Source: Akkermansiaceae bacterium
GTDB taxonomy: Bacteria > Verrucomicrobiota > Verrucomicrobiia > Verrucomicrobiales > Akkermansiaceae
DNA: 64,000 bases
NCBI GenBank assembly: GCA_013041925.1
Contig: JABDRB010000026.1
Location: 124,001 to 188,000 of the forward strand
Direction of reading: 5' to 3'
Shown here: piece by piece, positions 1-8,940 of the stretch
Position numbering within the stretch: the first letter of the stretch is position 1
Layout: each line of letters begins with the position of its first letter
Notes under the pieces: model-generated
What the model was told of the DNA's origin: nothing
Seen by the model: only the letters and a program-made list of their open reading frames with translations
The model's database searches: none
Program-made: the position numbers and the translations under genes

Positions 1-154
1 TCCACTCATCCTTCTCTGGTTGTCCGGTTTCCGCCATCAACGCGGGGCCAGAGAAAACCCCGAAACAAAGCGCCACCAGCCACAGGACCAACGCCCTCGG
101 CAGGGATAACGAGGAATGGGCATTCGCCGCCGTATTTTTCATCTTACTTATCAT
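1..154 (-). CDS. secreted protein, N-terminal fragment (cut by window edge)
   Basis: An open frame reads leftwards off the window from ATG at 154 (alternative in-frame ATG at 142). The visible ~50 residues form a signal peptide: a short polar start, then a hydrophobic core (LVLWLVALCFGVFSG) and an Ala-containing cleavage region before a charged stretch (TGQPEKDE). It lies about 105 bp downstream of the GH105-type gene on the same strand, so the two may be co-transcribed. Nothing of the mature protein is visible, so its function cannot be named. Confidence 0.6.
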   Translation of the reverse strand, partial: MISKMKNTAANAHSSLSLPRALVLWLVALCFGVFSGPALMAETGQPEKDEW

Positions 155-259
155 ACGTTGGGGTCTCCCACTCTTATCAAGAAAATGGCTACCCCATGCT
201 GCGGTGCCCTCACTGATCATCTAGACCGAGGACTTCGGATTACCAGATGAACCCTTGAT

Positions 260-1486
260 TTAATCGCGGCGATGCACATTTTCACCCCCAACGAGTTTGT
301 AAACCTCGGTGCCGGCGGCGAGAAACGCGCCGATGCCGTAGACTTCGGTTTTATCCGGGTAAGAATCTCCAGGCGCAGCACCGACCGGCTGCACGTATCC
401 AAGCAGGCCGTCTTGGGTGACACAACCCGTGAGGGCGTTCCACCCTTTAAGAACGATCGGCTCGTATACCTGGCGGTCGAGCAGCCCATTGTTCACCCCC
501 CAGGCAAGACCAAAGGTGAAAAACGATGTGCCACTGGTTTCTTTGATCGGATACCCCTCGGTGCCGCCGAGCAGCCCCATACTCCAGGTGCCGTCCTCAC
601 GCTGGCATGCTTTCAGGCTTTCGGCCATTTGTTGGAAGAGCTCGATGTAGAATGGCCGACCTTTCCAATCCTTCGGAAGGTCTGGGATCATCAGGGCTAA
701 ACCACCAAAGACCCAGCCATTACCACGCGCCCAGTAGAGTTTTTTGCCATTGGTTTCACGTTTTGGAAAAAATGACGAGTCGCGCCAGAAAAAGCGATCC
801 CCCTTATCCCAGAGGAGGTCGTAGGTGGCGTGGTATTCTTCGTCCATGAATGTCAGGTATTTCTGCTCACCCGTGATTTTGGCAAGTCGCGCCCAGACAG
901 GCGGAGCCATAAAGAGGGCATCACACCAGCCCCAGCGGTCGTGGCAGTCCGTGGTGTAGGGTTTTTTATACCCGCACCAGTCCAGCGAGCCGGTTTTTCG
1001 GTTGGCGAGAATCCAGTCGAAGTGATCCTGGGTCGGGCTCAGCATGGCCGCATTTTTTGTCTCTTGATAAAGCGACAGATAAAACTGGCCCACGGTGTGG
1101 TCATCGGCGTGGTAAGGGCGTTTGTGGAGTTTCCAATCGTTGCGATCACCGATTCCTTTGAGGAAGGCTGTATATTTATCGGGTTGGTCGGCGATGGTGC
1201 GCCATTGGTCCATGCCTGCATAGAGGGCTCCCATATGCCATAAAAGGTCATGATAGGGCTTGGGGAGTTTTCCTGTTTTTTCAGCCTGCTCCTTGTGCTT
1301 ACTTGAAAGCGCGCGATGCTGGGCATGCTGGTCAAACGTTTTGATTTGCCAATCCGCCACCTTCTGGGTGATCGCCTTGACACTTTCGGGGGACGGTTTT
1401 TGTTCGGCTGACGCATAGCTTGTCATGCCGCAAAGTATCATCGCAGCAAGGATCATGGCGCATCGGTGAAAGGTTCTCTTTTTCAT
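260..1486 (-). CDS. secreted GH88/GH105-type unsaturated glycuronyl hydrolase
   Basis: 408 residues with a signal peptide (residues 1-27, ending ASA). The rest matches the (alpha/alpha)6-barrel family that removes the unsaturated uronic acid left by polysaccharide lyases. Visible family marks are HADDHTVGQ (126-134), WCDALFMAPP (187-196, with D189 at the position of the catalytic Asp of YteR-like enzymes), WARGNGW and ETSGTSFFTFGLAWGVN. Length is normal for the family. The start ATG at 1486 directly precedes a Lys/Arg-rich signal peptide. A perfect 10-bp inverted repeat lies 19-45 bp upstream. Family assignment is good; the choice between rhamnogalacturonyl and other unsaturated substrates is open. 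Confidence 0.85.
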   Translation of the reverse strand: MKKRTFHRCAMILAAMILCGMTSYASAEQKPSPESVKAITQKVADWQIKTFDQHAQHRALSSKHKEQAEKTGKLPKPYHDLLWHMGALYAGMDQWRTIADQPDKYTAFLKGIGDRNDWKLHKRPYHADDHTVGQFYLSLYQETKNAAMLSPTQDHFDWILANRKTGSLDWCGYKKPYTTDCHDRWGWCDALFMAPPVWARLAKITGEQKYLTFMDEEYHATYDLLWDKGDRFFWRDSSFFPKRETNGKKLYWARGNGWVFGGLALMIPDLPKDWKGRPFYIELFQQMAESLKACQREDGTWSMGLLGGTEGYPIKETSGTSFFTFGLAWGVNNGLLDRQVYEPIVLKGWNALTGCVTQDGLLGYVQPVGAAPGDSYPDKTEVYGIGAFLAAGTEVYKLVGGENVHRRD

Positions 1487-1504
1487 GTTGATTGATAAGG
1501 ATCT

Positions 1505-1531
1505 GCTTAAGGTGTCATCTCCACCTTAAGC
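1505..1531. promoter_or_regulatory. perfect inverted repeat upstream of the GH105-type gene
   Basis: Arms GCTTAAGGTG (1505-1514) and CACCTTAAGC (1522-1531) are exact reverse complements separated by 7 nt. The repeat lies 19-45 bp upstream of the ATG at 1486. No T-run follows on either side, so a dimeric operator or an RNA hairpin in the leader is more likely than a terminator. Function is inferred. Confidence 0.5.
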
Positions 1532-1641
1532 GTTGGCCGTGTCTTTACGCTGAATGAGATCGGACATCAAGTCGTATCGTTTCTGATCCCCCTCCGTCAT
1601 GGGCGACTGATCCCCTATGTCGGCGCGCCCGCCAAGCTTAC

Positions 1642-1673
1642 AAAAAAGGCCGGTGCCCCGTCGCCGAGGCACC
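1642..1673 (-). terminator. Rho-independent terminator of the 1775-2146 gene
   Basis: Read on the minus strand, a GGTGCC...GGCACC stem (extended by an inner CG/CG pair around a GCGA loop) is followed after GGCC by six T residues (A-run 1642-1647 on the plus strand). It lies about 100 bp downstream of the stop codon at 1775. Confidence 0.6.
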
Positions 1674-1693
1674 AGCTCACACACAAATTACTC

Positions 1694-1722
1694 TTCGGAA
1701 AACCTCTTAAAGGTTTTCCGAA
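1694..1722. terminator. perfect 12-bp hairpin, possible terminator
   Basis: TTCGGAAAACCT (1694-1705) and AGGTTTTCCGAA (1711-1722) are exact reverse complements with a 5-nt loop. It sits between the stop of the small gene at 1775 and the terminator at 1642-1673. There is no long T-run, so it may act as a 3'-end stability hairpin or as part of a two-hairpin terminator. An 11-bp direct repeat (GCAGATTCTAT, twice within about 1753-1780) lies next to it. Confidence 0.45.
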
Positions 1723-1774
1723 CGAAATTCAAGGATTTCACCCTCGTGACTTGCAGATTCTATGCTAGCAGATT

Positions 1775-2146
1775 CTATACCGTTCCAGGCAATTCTTTGA
1801 AAACATTTTCAGCCCTGTCACCATGCGATGCGTTTTTCTGGGCACTCCCACGACGGACCTTATCAGCGGCACGGCGCCCGGCAGCGGCTCCTTTTGACAC
1901 GCCATCCTTCACGGTTTGGGGGACAAACTCATTGGCAAAGGCGCTGGCAAAAAAGGCACCGTAAGCGGTACCATAGGCGACATCAAAAATAACATCGGCA
2001 ATGGCAGCCTTCAGTTCGGGTGCCGCCTCGCGGGCCTTTGCTGTAGCATCATCCCTTCCGGATCTAAAAGCATCTGAGCAGGAATCAAAATGGCGTTTTT
2101 TCTCAGTATCCCGAGGCATCTCTTCGTGATTGTTTTCTGGGTTCAT
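1775..2146 (-). CDS. small uncharacterised protein with Gly/Ala-rich helical segment
   Basis: About 123 residues from ATG at 2146; an in-frame ATG at 2251 is also possible, and no Shine-Dalgarno decides between them. The N-terminal half is charged and polar (ENNHEEMPRDTEKKR). The C-terminal half has a regular Ala/Gly/aromatic pattern (IFDVAYGTAYGAFFASAF, then NEFVPQTVKDGVSKGAAAGR), which suggests an amphipathic or membrane-associated helix pair. I do not recognise the family. The regular composition and the terminator just downstream support a real gene. Confidence 0.6.
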   Translation of the reverse strand: MNPENNHEEMPRDTEKKRHFDSCSDAFRSGRDDATAKAREAAPELKAAIADVIFDVAYGTAYGAFFASAFANEFVPQTVKDGVSKGAAAGRRAADKVRRGSAQKNASHGDRAENVFKELPGTV

Positions 2147-2310
2147 TGGTTTGTTGGGTTTGTGATTAGGCGGGCCTATTGATACCCGCTTGTTGCTTGC
2201 ATTCCATTCAACCCTAGAAAAGTCATGGCCGCGATTACAATGGTACTTCATGATTATAACGCGGCAGAACATTCCAGCGCTATTCGCAACATCACCCCAA
2301 AAACACCACC

Positions 2311-4482
2311 TCACATCCTGACCAGACCCAATCTGTTTAATCTCCGGATAAAGTCAGCAGGCATACGCCCCTTGGTTTTCGAGCCCATCTCCATTCGGGT
2401 CAGCACCAGAGAACCTGCCCCATGTGACTCACCTGCAATGAGAAGTCGTAAGCCATCGCGCGCGCAATCCCAGCGACTGTCATTCTCCAGCGCTACCCAC
2501 CCGTCCTCGAGGATGGCATTCAACACATCATCGCGGGACACCCCATCCTCGGCCCACCAGCGGACTTGATATTCATCATACGGCTCCATCTGATCCACGA
2601 CGCTCGACTCACGCTTTCGTGAAACACGCTCGACCTTGCCACGCCACCTCAGACTCCCCCACCAGCGAGCCCAGCCCCTCACCCAAGGCTGCAAACTCCG
2701 CGCCATCGCCAGTTTAACCCTGACTTCGATTCCATCAAACCCCTGCGGGATAGGACGCTGGGGCTGCATGGTCAGGGCGAGTTTCTGGTAAGGTGCCGTT
2801 CCCATCGCACCGTGATAAATCACACTCCCCGAACTGACGCAAAGCGCCGCTCCGCCATACACCTGCCCCTTCCACAACGCGCCACTCCCACGCCTAAACC
2901 TCTCAGAGTGATCCTTCATCAGGAGCGCCTCCGCCTTGCCGTAGCCATACTGCTGTTTAAAATAGTGCCAGACACGGGCCCTCCTCCGGTGCCAGACAAA
3001 GGCGGCACCACAAAACCCCATCCGAAAGCCCGCCTCACTCAGGCGCCAACAAAAATCCACATCATCCCCCGCCACTCGATAGCTCACGTCAAACCCACCC
3101 AGTTTTTGAAACGCCTCAGCGCGAACCGCTAAGTTGCAGCCAGGAAGATGTTCCGCCTCACAATCGTCCAACAAAACATGCGATGGCGCACCGGGAGCCG
3201 ATGCCACCACCACCTCGCCGAGGTCATCCCCCTTCATCGCCCCGCATCGCGAGCTCGGCCTAGGGGGTAAATTGGGACCGCCACAGGCATCCCACCCCTG
3301 TGTGGTCATGGCATAGGCCAGCCACTTGAGCCACGCCGCATCCGGTTCACAATCATCATCTGTATAGGCGATGATTTCGCCCGTTGCGTCCCGTGCTCCT
3401 TCATTTCTCGCAGCGCTCAGCCCCGCATGATCAAGCCGGATCATGCGCACGCCATCGAAGCCCGCCACGATGGCAGCCGTATCATCCGTCGAGCCATCAT
3501 CCACGACAATCACCTCGTAGTTCGGGTAATCCAGATCCTTGATGGCCGATAAACAGTCACTCATGTGACGCCCGCCATTGTGCGTGCAGACAACCACGGA
3601 AAACATCGGCCACTCAGGAAGGTTGATTGAATGCTCGGGCGACATCACCGTGGGCAACACGGCGGACAAGGCCGACAAGGCAAGCTTGGCATTCCCCTCG
3701 CGATCCGTCAGACCAAAATCCCAATCATCCACCACCGCAGAACGGTTGAACCATCGGTCGCTCCACGCATAGACGGTCAGGCCTGCCATCCCGGCGGACA
3801 ACGACTCATCGAGAGCCCAGAGCATGGCATCACGTTGATCCGCCTGACTGTGGCGCCGTGTATCCAAGCCAAACTCGCTGAGCAGCACCGGCCGGTCCCC
3901 CGCCACATTGTGCAAGCGTGGAAGATACGCCGCAAAGTCCTGCCGCTGCTCGAGGTAGACATTCATCGCAGTAAAGTCGGCATTAGCCGGCTCCATAAAC
4001 TCCGTCGTCGGAAAATTGGCATAGGCAAAAAGAAGGTGGGGGCTCTGCTCCCGACCGAGCTTGATCAATGCCTCTAGCGCCGCCCTTACCTTCATGACGC
4101 CCATCCAGCGCACCATATCGGCGGGAACCTCATTGGCCACAAACACACCCGCCACTGCCGCATGCCCACCCCACTGCTTTAATCCGGCATGCATCTGCAC
4201 CCGTGCCGCGGTCAACAACGACGGCTTCGACACAAAATCGCACCACGACTCCCAGGCCAAGCCCACAAACACCCATAACCCAGCCGCCTCCGCTGCATCC
4301 AGTAACGACGGATCAGGCTGACCATAAACTCGGATCGCATTAAACCCAGCCGACGCCATACGCGGCATCTCCCTATGTGGGTCCGGTTGAGGGTCAGGAA
4401 ACGGCCCATACGTCACCATCTTCACAAACACACGCCTACCGCCAGCACGGAAAAATTTCCCGTCGACCTCTAAACGATGCAT
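2311..4482 (-). CDS. bifunctional glycosidase-barrel / GT2 glycosyltransferase fusion
   Basis: About 723 residues. The N-terminal part (to about residue 285) resembles the TIM barrel of GH2-type glycosidases: it has the opening GKFFRAGGRRVFVKMVTYGPF, an acid/base Glu in VFVANEVP and a nucleophile-like Glu in LLSEFG. From about residue 295 a GT2 domain follows with VVVCTHN, the VVDDGSTDDT nucleotide-binding loop, the metal motif YTDDD and an acceptor-side GDDVDFCWR. The last ~120 residues match nothing I know. No signal peptide or membrane segment is visible, so it is probably cytoplasmic. ATG 4482 was chosen because homologous barrels start there; an in-frame GTG at 4527 would add 15 residues. 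It is divergent from queA, with overlapping or very short leaders. The activity of the barrel is inferred. Confidence 0.75.
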   Translation of the reverse strand: MHRLEVDGKFFRAGGRRVFVKMVTYGPFPDPQPDPHREMPRMASAGFNAIRVYGQPDPSLLDAAEAAGLWVFVGLAWESWCDFVSKPSLLTAARVQMHAGLKQWGGHAAVAGVFVANEVPADMVRWMGVMKVRAALEALIKLGREQSPHLLFAYANFPTTEFMEPANADFTAMNVYLEQRQDFAAYLPRLHNVAGDRPVLLSEFGLDTRRHSQADQRDAMLWALDESLSAGMAGLTVYAWSDRWFNRSAVVDDWDFGLTDREGNAKLALSALSAVLPTVMSPEHSINLPEWPMFSVVVCTHNGGRHMSDCLSAIKDLDYPNYEVIVVDDGSTDDTAAIVAGFDGVRMIRLDHAGLSAARNEGARDATGEIIAYTDDDCEPDAAWLKWLAYAMTTQGWDACGGPNLPPRPSSRCGAMKGDDLGEVVVASAPGAPSHVLLDDCEAEHLPGCNLAVRAEAFQKLGGFDVSYRVAGDDVDFCWRLSEAGFRMGFCGAAFVWHRRRARVWHYFKQQYGYGKAEALLMKDHSERFRRGSGALWKGQVYGGAALCVSSGSVIYHGAMGTAPYQKLALTMQPQRPIPQGFDGIEVRVKLAMARSLQPWVRGWARWWGSLRWRGKVERVSRKRESSVVDQMEPYDEYQVRWWAEDGVSRDDVLNAILEDGWVALENDSRWDCARDGLRLLIAGESHGAGSLVLTRMEMGSKTKGRMPADFIRRLNRLGLVRM

Positions 4483-4563
4483 TTCTCCCTGCGGCACAGA
4501 AAAATCATACACACGCACGCTTCCCACTTGAAACTGAAAAACTTAGAACTTAACAATCTCCCC

Positions 4564-5574
4564 GTGCTCAAAACCACCGATTTCAACTACGCCCTGCCCG
4601 ATGACCTCATCGCCAGCCGACCGCTTGCCGACCGTGCCTCGTCACGCATGATGGTCGTCCATCGAGATACTGGACAAATCGAACACCGGATGTTTGCGGA
4701 TTTCCCCTCGTATCTCCACCCCAACGACCTGCTCATCCTCAATGACACCAAGGTCACGCCAGCCCGATTTTTTTCCAATGACGAAAAAATCGAACTCGTC
4801 TGCACTCACAAACTCGACGAACTCGTATGGGAGTGCCTCGTCCGTCCTGGGAAAAAAATGAAACCTGGCCGCACCGTCGAGATTGGTGATGCCACCGGCA
4901 CCGTCGAATCCCTCATGGAAAATGGCAACCGCATTATCCGCTGGGACCGCACCGTGGATGAAGACCGCCACGGCCAACTTGCCCTCCCCCACTACATGCA
5001 ACGCGAAAGTGACCGCGCCGACCGCGACCGCTACCAGACCACCTTTGCCCGTGAAGAAGGCGCCATCGCCGCGCCCACCGCAGGTCTCCACTTCACGCCA
5101 GAAATCCTCTCAGGCATCGACCACGCCTTCCTCACACTGCACGTCGGCGTCGGCACGTTCCGCCCGGTCAAAGCCGAGTATATCAACGACCACGAGATGC
5201 ACCATGAACGTTATCACCTGAGCCAAGAAACAGCGGATCGCATCAACGCCGCGCGCACACAAGGTGGCCGAATCATCGCCACTGGCACCACCTGCACCCG
5301 CGTGCTCGAGAGCCTCGCACGTGAACACCCCGCAGCGGCACCATCCACCTTCAAACTCAAATCCGTCAGCGGTGAAACTGATATCTTCATCAGCCCACCC
5401 TATAACTTCCAAGTCGTCGACACCCTACTCACCAACTTTCACCTCCCCCAAAGCACGCTCATCATGCTCGTCTCCGCATTCGCAAGCCGCGAGCTTATTC
5501 TGGAAGCCTACGCCCAAGCCGTTGAGCAAAAATACCGTTTCTTCTCCTACGGCGATTGTATGTTGATCGTGTAA
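4564..5574 (+). CDS. queA: S-adenosylmethionine:tRNA ribosyltransferase-isomerase QueA
   Basis: About 336 residues. QueA transfers and isomerises the ribosyl moiety of SAM onto preQ1 in tRNA to give epoxyqueuosine. Recognisable segments are the N-terminal DFNYALPDDLIASRPL, the LILNDTKVTPARF block, EGAIAAPTAGLHFTPE, HVGVGTFRPVK, NDHEMHHERY and the C-terminal NFHLPQSTLIMLVSAF. I chose the GTG at 4564 because family members begin a few residues before the DFDYxLP motif; the upstream in-frame ATG at 4477 would add an atypical basic tail inside the neighbouring gene's start region. It converges with the ferritin gene, with only 3 bp between the stop codons. Confidence 0.95.
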   Translation: MLKTTDFNYALPDDLIASRPLADRASSRMMVVHRDTGQIEHRMFADFPSYLHPNDLLILNDTKVTPARFFSNDEKIELVCTHKLDELVWECLVRPGKKMKPGRTVEIGDATGTVESLMENGNRIIRWDRTVDEDRHGQLALPHYMQRESDRADRDRYQTTFAREEGAIAAPTAGLHFTPEILSGIDHAFLTLHVGVGTFRPVKAEYINDHEMHHERYHLSQETADRINAARTQGGRIIATGTTCTRVLESLAREHPAAAPSTFKLKSVSGETDIFISPPYNFQVVDTLLTNFHLPQSTLIMLVSAFASRELILEAYAQAVEQKYRFFSYGDCMLIV

Positions 5575-5577
5575 TGA

Positions 5578-6084
5578 TCAAGCTTCTTCCTCTTCCGCCG
5601 AGCGCGCGCCCAGCTTGTCATTGAGATATAGCAAACCTGCGGCATCGTCATCAATACGCTCTAGTAATGCGATGATATCCTCAACGCTTTTTTCCTCCTC
5701 CACCTGCTCGTCAATAAACCACTGGAGGTGGCTTTTCGTGGCGTAATCGTTCAGCCGAGTTGCCAACGCGTAGAGTTCATTGATCGACGCCGTGTTTTTC
5801 TGTTCCTGCACTAACGAAATCTTAAAAATTTCCATGGGGTTAGCGAACTCACTGCGTGGACTACCAATGCTTTCCAGCTCCACATGACCACCGCGATCCT
5901 GCAGGTAGCGAAGTAACTTCATAGCATGTGCCTGCTCCTCGTCGTGCTGTCTATACATCCAGTTCGCAAAACCATCTAAGTTCTGTGCATCGAAGTAAGT
6001 CGCCATACCGAGGTAATTATACGCCGCGGTTAATTCCTGGTTAATCTGGCTATTGAGGGCTTCTTGAAGGTCTTGATGAATCAT
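5578..6084 (-). CDS. ftnA: non-haem bacterial ferritin
   Basis: 168 residues from ATG 6084, preceded by a good Shine-Dalgarno (GGGAGG, 8 nt spacing), which is why this start is preferred over the in-frame codon at 6102. With this start the ferroxidase-centre residues fall at the Escherichia coli FtnA positions: Glu17, Glu50, His53, Glu94, Gln127, with Glu129-131 nearby. It stores iron as a mineral core in a 24-mer cytoplasmic cage. The C-terminal tail is acidic (EEEEA). It stands alone with no iron-uptake neighbours, so iron-dependent control cannot be judged here. Confidence 0.95.
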   Translation of the reverse strand: MIHQDLQEALNSQINQELTAAYNYLGMATYFDAQNLDGFANWMYRQHDEEQAHAMKLLRYLQDRGGHVELESIGSPRSEFANPMEIFKISLVQEQKNTASINELYALATRLNDYATKSHLQWFIDEQVEEEKSVEDIIALLERIDDDAAGLLYLNDKLGARSAEEEEA

Positions 6085-6185
6085 GTTGGAATCCTCCCAC
6101 ATCTCCTAGCCCTGTCAATATTTCATCCCTTTTTCACAGACGATTCACCCAATATTCATCCGTCACTGCCATCGTGCACACCGTT

Positions 6186-6509
6186 ATGAATCAACCAGAA
6201 CCAATCCATGAAACCCATCAAATTAATCAAGAAACCATTAACCTCATCGCCACTCAAGCGAATCGCTGGGCTGGCCCTGCCGTCTCTGTGATCAGCTACG
6301 GACTCATCATCGGCTTCGCCCTCACCGGCCTCGCCATGATGACCGCCAGTGCGCTGGCATGGCTGATGTTGAACGCCAGCTGGCTCAGCGGATTTGGACT
6401 GCTAACCGGCGGGATATTTTTCTCTTCAGCCGCTGCCCTCTTTCTCGGAAAGCTCACCAAGGTCGGAGACTCACTTTACCAAAATCGCAGAAAGCAGCCA
6501 GCCACCTAG
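6186..6509 (+). CDS. small membrane protein with two transmembrane segments
   Basis: 107 residues from ATG 6186; an upstream GTG at 6174 would add four residues. A polar N-terminus rich in Gln, His and Glu is followed by two hydrophobic helices (around PAVSVISYGLIIGFALTGLA and WLSGFGLLTGGIFFSSAAAL), then a basic tail (YQNRRKQ). This layout resembles phage-shock or holin-like small membrane proteins, but no family is recognised. It lies just upstream of the SRP RNA gene on the same strand. Confidence 0.6.
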   Translation: MNQPEPIHETHQINQETINLIATQANRWAGPAVSVISYGLIIGFALTGLAMMTASALAWLMLNASWLSGFGLLTGGIFFSSAAALFLGKLTKVGDSLYQNRRKQPAT

Positions 6510-6551
6510 AAAACCTCTTGCAATTTTATAGGCTGGGTTCTAAGAAACCCG

Positions 6552-6654
6552 CGCTGTCAGGACTGTGGAGTGTCGGCAGATGAAATGGGTCAGGACCGAA
6601 AGGTAGCAGCCACAGTTTGTCCGTCATTGCCGCAGTTCCTGGCAGTATTTTTTT
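6552..6654 (+). ncRNA. ffs: small (4.5S-type) signal recognition particle RNA
   Basis: The diagnostic Ffh-binding helix 8 is intact at 6588-6611, with GGTCAGGACC, the GAAA tetraloop region and GGTAGCAGCC. The flanking arms pair over a long stem: 6554-6567 (CTGTCAGGACTGTG side) pairs with 6630-6645 (GCAGTTCCTGGCAG side) apart from one bulge. A run of seven T follows at 6648-6654 as terminator. Length of about 100 nt fits the bacterial small SRP RNA that, with Ffh, targets membrane proteins. The 5' end is set from the stem and is approximate. Confidence 0.93.
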
Positions 6655-6763
6655 ACCCTCGACCAAGCCACTGGCCTAAAACCCGGGATTACCCTTGATC
6701 ACTAGGAGGATTAAACCTCTACTCGTCACGGGCTTATTTCAAGCATTCAGAGTGCATCAACTG

Positions 6764-6840
6764 CCCCCCCCCCTTTGGCGCACGATGAAGCATGGACGAC
6801 GGCTCATCTTCGTTTAAACCCCTGTCAACCATCCCCCCCC
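6764..6840. repeat. poly-C tracts in the leader of the GH42 gene
   Basis: A C10 tract at 6764-6773 and a C8 tract at 6833-6840 lie 83-92 bp and 16-23 bp upstream of the ATG at 6856. Homopolymers of this length can slip during replication and so alter promoter or leader spacing. That effect is inference. Confidence 0.5.
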
Positions 6841-6855
6841 AACAGTCAACACACC

Positions 6856-8940
6856 ATGAAACGCCTCGCCCTTTTACTCACTCTTTCCATCGGTCTTAGC
6901 GCTCAAATCTCCGCCGACGAGTCCACGTTTTTCCCTGAAAAAGGCACCCACTTTGGCGTCTATTACTATCCTGAACATTGGCAGGAAGACCAATGGGAGC
7001 GGGACATCAAACGCGTTGCCGAACTCGGGTTTGATTTCATCCATTACGCCGAGTTCTCATGGGCGCGACTCGAACCAGAGGAAGGAAAATACGACTTCGC
7101 CTGGCTCGATAAGGCCATCCAATTAGCGGCCGACAATAACCTGAAGGTGATCATGAGCACGCCATCACCTTGCATCCCCGCATGGCTAGCCACGAAACAC
7201 CCCGAAGTGCTCCGCATGGGGAGCAGCGGCAAACGTAACAAACACACAGGGTCGCGGCTCACAGGATCGCTTGCCAATCCCATCTACCAAGAAAACGTCG
7301 CACGTATCGCCACCCAACTCGCCGAACGCTACAGCAAAGACAAACGCGTCTGGGGGTGGCAAATCGGCAATGAACCGCACATCCAAGGCGGCGCCGACTA
7401 CAGCCCGTCCGCCCACAAAGAGTTCATCCAATTCCTCAAAAACAAATACGGCACGATCGACAAGCTGAACGCATCGTGGGGCGCGGCTTTCTGGAGCTTC
7501 ACGCACAACAACTTTGACCAAGTCAACCTGCCCGGCGGCAACCCGCATGCGATACTCGATTTCGAAACATACACCTCGCAGGAAATTGCCCGCGACCTTA
7601 TCGACCAAGCACAGATCGTTCGCAATCACGGTGATGGCAAACAATGGGTTACGACCAACTACGCCTACTACAAGGGACTGAAAAATGTGAACCCGTTCCT
7701 CACCCGCAACGATTTGGATTTTGCATCACGCACGATGTATCTCACTCACAACCGAAAGAACTCGTCGGGCGACTCACTCGCGCACCGACTCGGATGCGGT
7801 ATGGAATATGCATTGTCTGGCGACCTCACAAAATCAGTCAGTGGCTACATGGGTATTATGGAACTTCAACCGAGCCAGATCAACTGGGGCAAGTTCAACG
7901 CGATGCCCATGCCGGGCGCCGTCCGCATGTGGGTCTGGCATGCCTTTGGCATGGGCGACCGCTTTGTCTGCACCTACCGCTTCCGCCAGCCACTCTACGG
8001 CATGGAGCAATTCCACCACGGCATCATGCAAACCGATGGCATCAGCGTGAGCCGCGGCGGCAAGGACTTCGTCAAGGCCGTGAATGAAATCAACGCGCTC
8101 GAAGAACAACTCGACCCGAAAGCCACCGATCCATTCGTCGAAAAATCACGCACTGGCATCCTCTGGAGCAACCGCAACATCATTGATATCGAAAACTACA
8201 AACACCACCAGGATTGGGACACTTGGCAGCACATCTACACCTACTACCAAAATCTCAAACGCATGGGCGTGGATGTGCCATTCTTCGGTGAAGGCGATGC
8301 TCTTGACCCAAAACACATCCCCTTCCTTGTCGTCCCCGCCTACCAGATGATGACCCGCGCATTGATCGTAAAACTTGAGGCCTACGCCAATGCTGGCGGC
8401 CACCTCATCATCAGCACACGCTCAGGGTTGAAAGATGGCAATGGCCACCTGTGGGAGACCAAAATTCAAGAACCCATCTGGAAGCTCATCGGCGGCGAAA
8501 TTAAATTCTACGACCACCTCCCCGCCAATCACCCTGGCAAAATAACATTCAACCAACAAACCTACCCATGGCACATTTGGGGCACGGTGACAGAACCATT
8601 TGCTGACACGGAATCATGGGCGACTTTTGAGGACCAGTTCTATCAAGGAAAGTCTGCCATCCTCCACCGCAAAGCAAAACAAGGCAGTGTCACCTACGTC
8701 GGCGCATGGTCCGATGGATGGGAAATGGAATACGACATCCTCCGTCAGCTCTATGGCACCGTGGTCGGCAAGCTCCCATTTGACCTCCCGCCCTACGTCT
8801 TTGCTCATTACCGCCAAGGGCTGTGGACCGCCGTCAATTACACCGACCAAGTGATCGATATCCCAACATCCAAAGGCTCTAAAATCCTCATGGGCAAGCA
8901 AGCCCTCCCGCCCGCCGGAGTCCTTGTTTGGAAAGAATGA
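6856..8940 (+). CDS. secreted GH42 beta-galactosidase
   Basis: 694 residues. The signal peptide (MKRLALLLTLSIGLSAQISA) marks ATG 6856 as the start; the frame stays open upstream but holds no better start. GH42 hallmarks are GVYYYPEHW near the N-terminus, the acid/base Glu173 in QIGNEPH, and the nucleophile Glu336 in MELQPSQINW. The A (TIM barrel), B (trimerisation) and C domains add up to a normal family length. It removes terminal beta-galactosyl residues, presumably from oligosaccharides in the periplasm or outside. It stands alone, with C10 and C8 tracts in its leader, and is convergent with the alpha/beta hydrolase. Linkage preference cannot be told. Confidence 0.92.
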   Translation: MKRLALLLTLSIGLSAQISADESTFFPEKGTHFGVYYYPEHWQEDQWERDIKRVAELGFDFIHYAEFSWARLEPEEGKYDFAWLDKAIQLAADNNLKVIMSTPSPCIPAWLATKHPEVLRMGSSGKRNKHTGSRLTGSLANPIYQENVARIATQLAERYSKDKRVWGWQIGNEPHIQGGADYSPSAHKEFIQFLKNKYGTIDKLNASWGAAFWSFTHNNFDQVNLPGGNPHAILDFETYTSQEIARDLIDQAQIVRNHGDGKQWVTTNYAYYKGLKNVNPFLTRNDLDFASRTMYLTHNRKNSSGDSLAHRLGCGMEYALSGDLTKSVSGYMGIMELQPSQINWGKFNAMPMPGAVRMWVWHAFGMGDRFVCTYRFRQPLYGMEQFHHGIMQTDGISVSRGGKDFVKAVNEINALEEQLDPKATDPFVEKSRTGILWSNRNIIDIENYKHHQDWDTWQHIYTYYQNLKRMGVDVPFFGEGDALDPKHIPFLVVPAYQMMTRALIVKLEAYANAGGHLIISTRSGLKDGNGHLWETKIQEPIWKLIGGEIKFYDHLPANHPGKITFNQQTYPWHIWGTVTEPFADTESWATFEDQFYQGKSAILHRKAKQGSVTYVGAWSDGWEMEYDILRQLYGTVVGKLPFDLPPYVFAHYRQGLWTAVNYTDQVIDIPTSKGSKILMGKQALPPAGVLVWKE

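Noticed and set aside
1617-1964. 115-codon plus-strand frame over the terminator region
   Set aside because: It spans two hairpins and reads antisense through the small 1775-2146 gene.
4477-4563. Upstream ATG start for queA
   Set aside because: It would add 29 residues not seen in QueA and overlap the leader of the divergent gene; GTG 4564 fits the family start.
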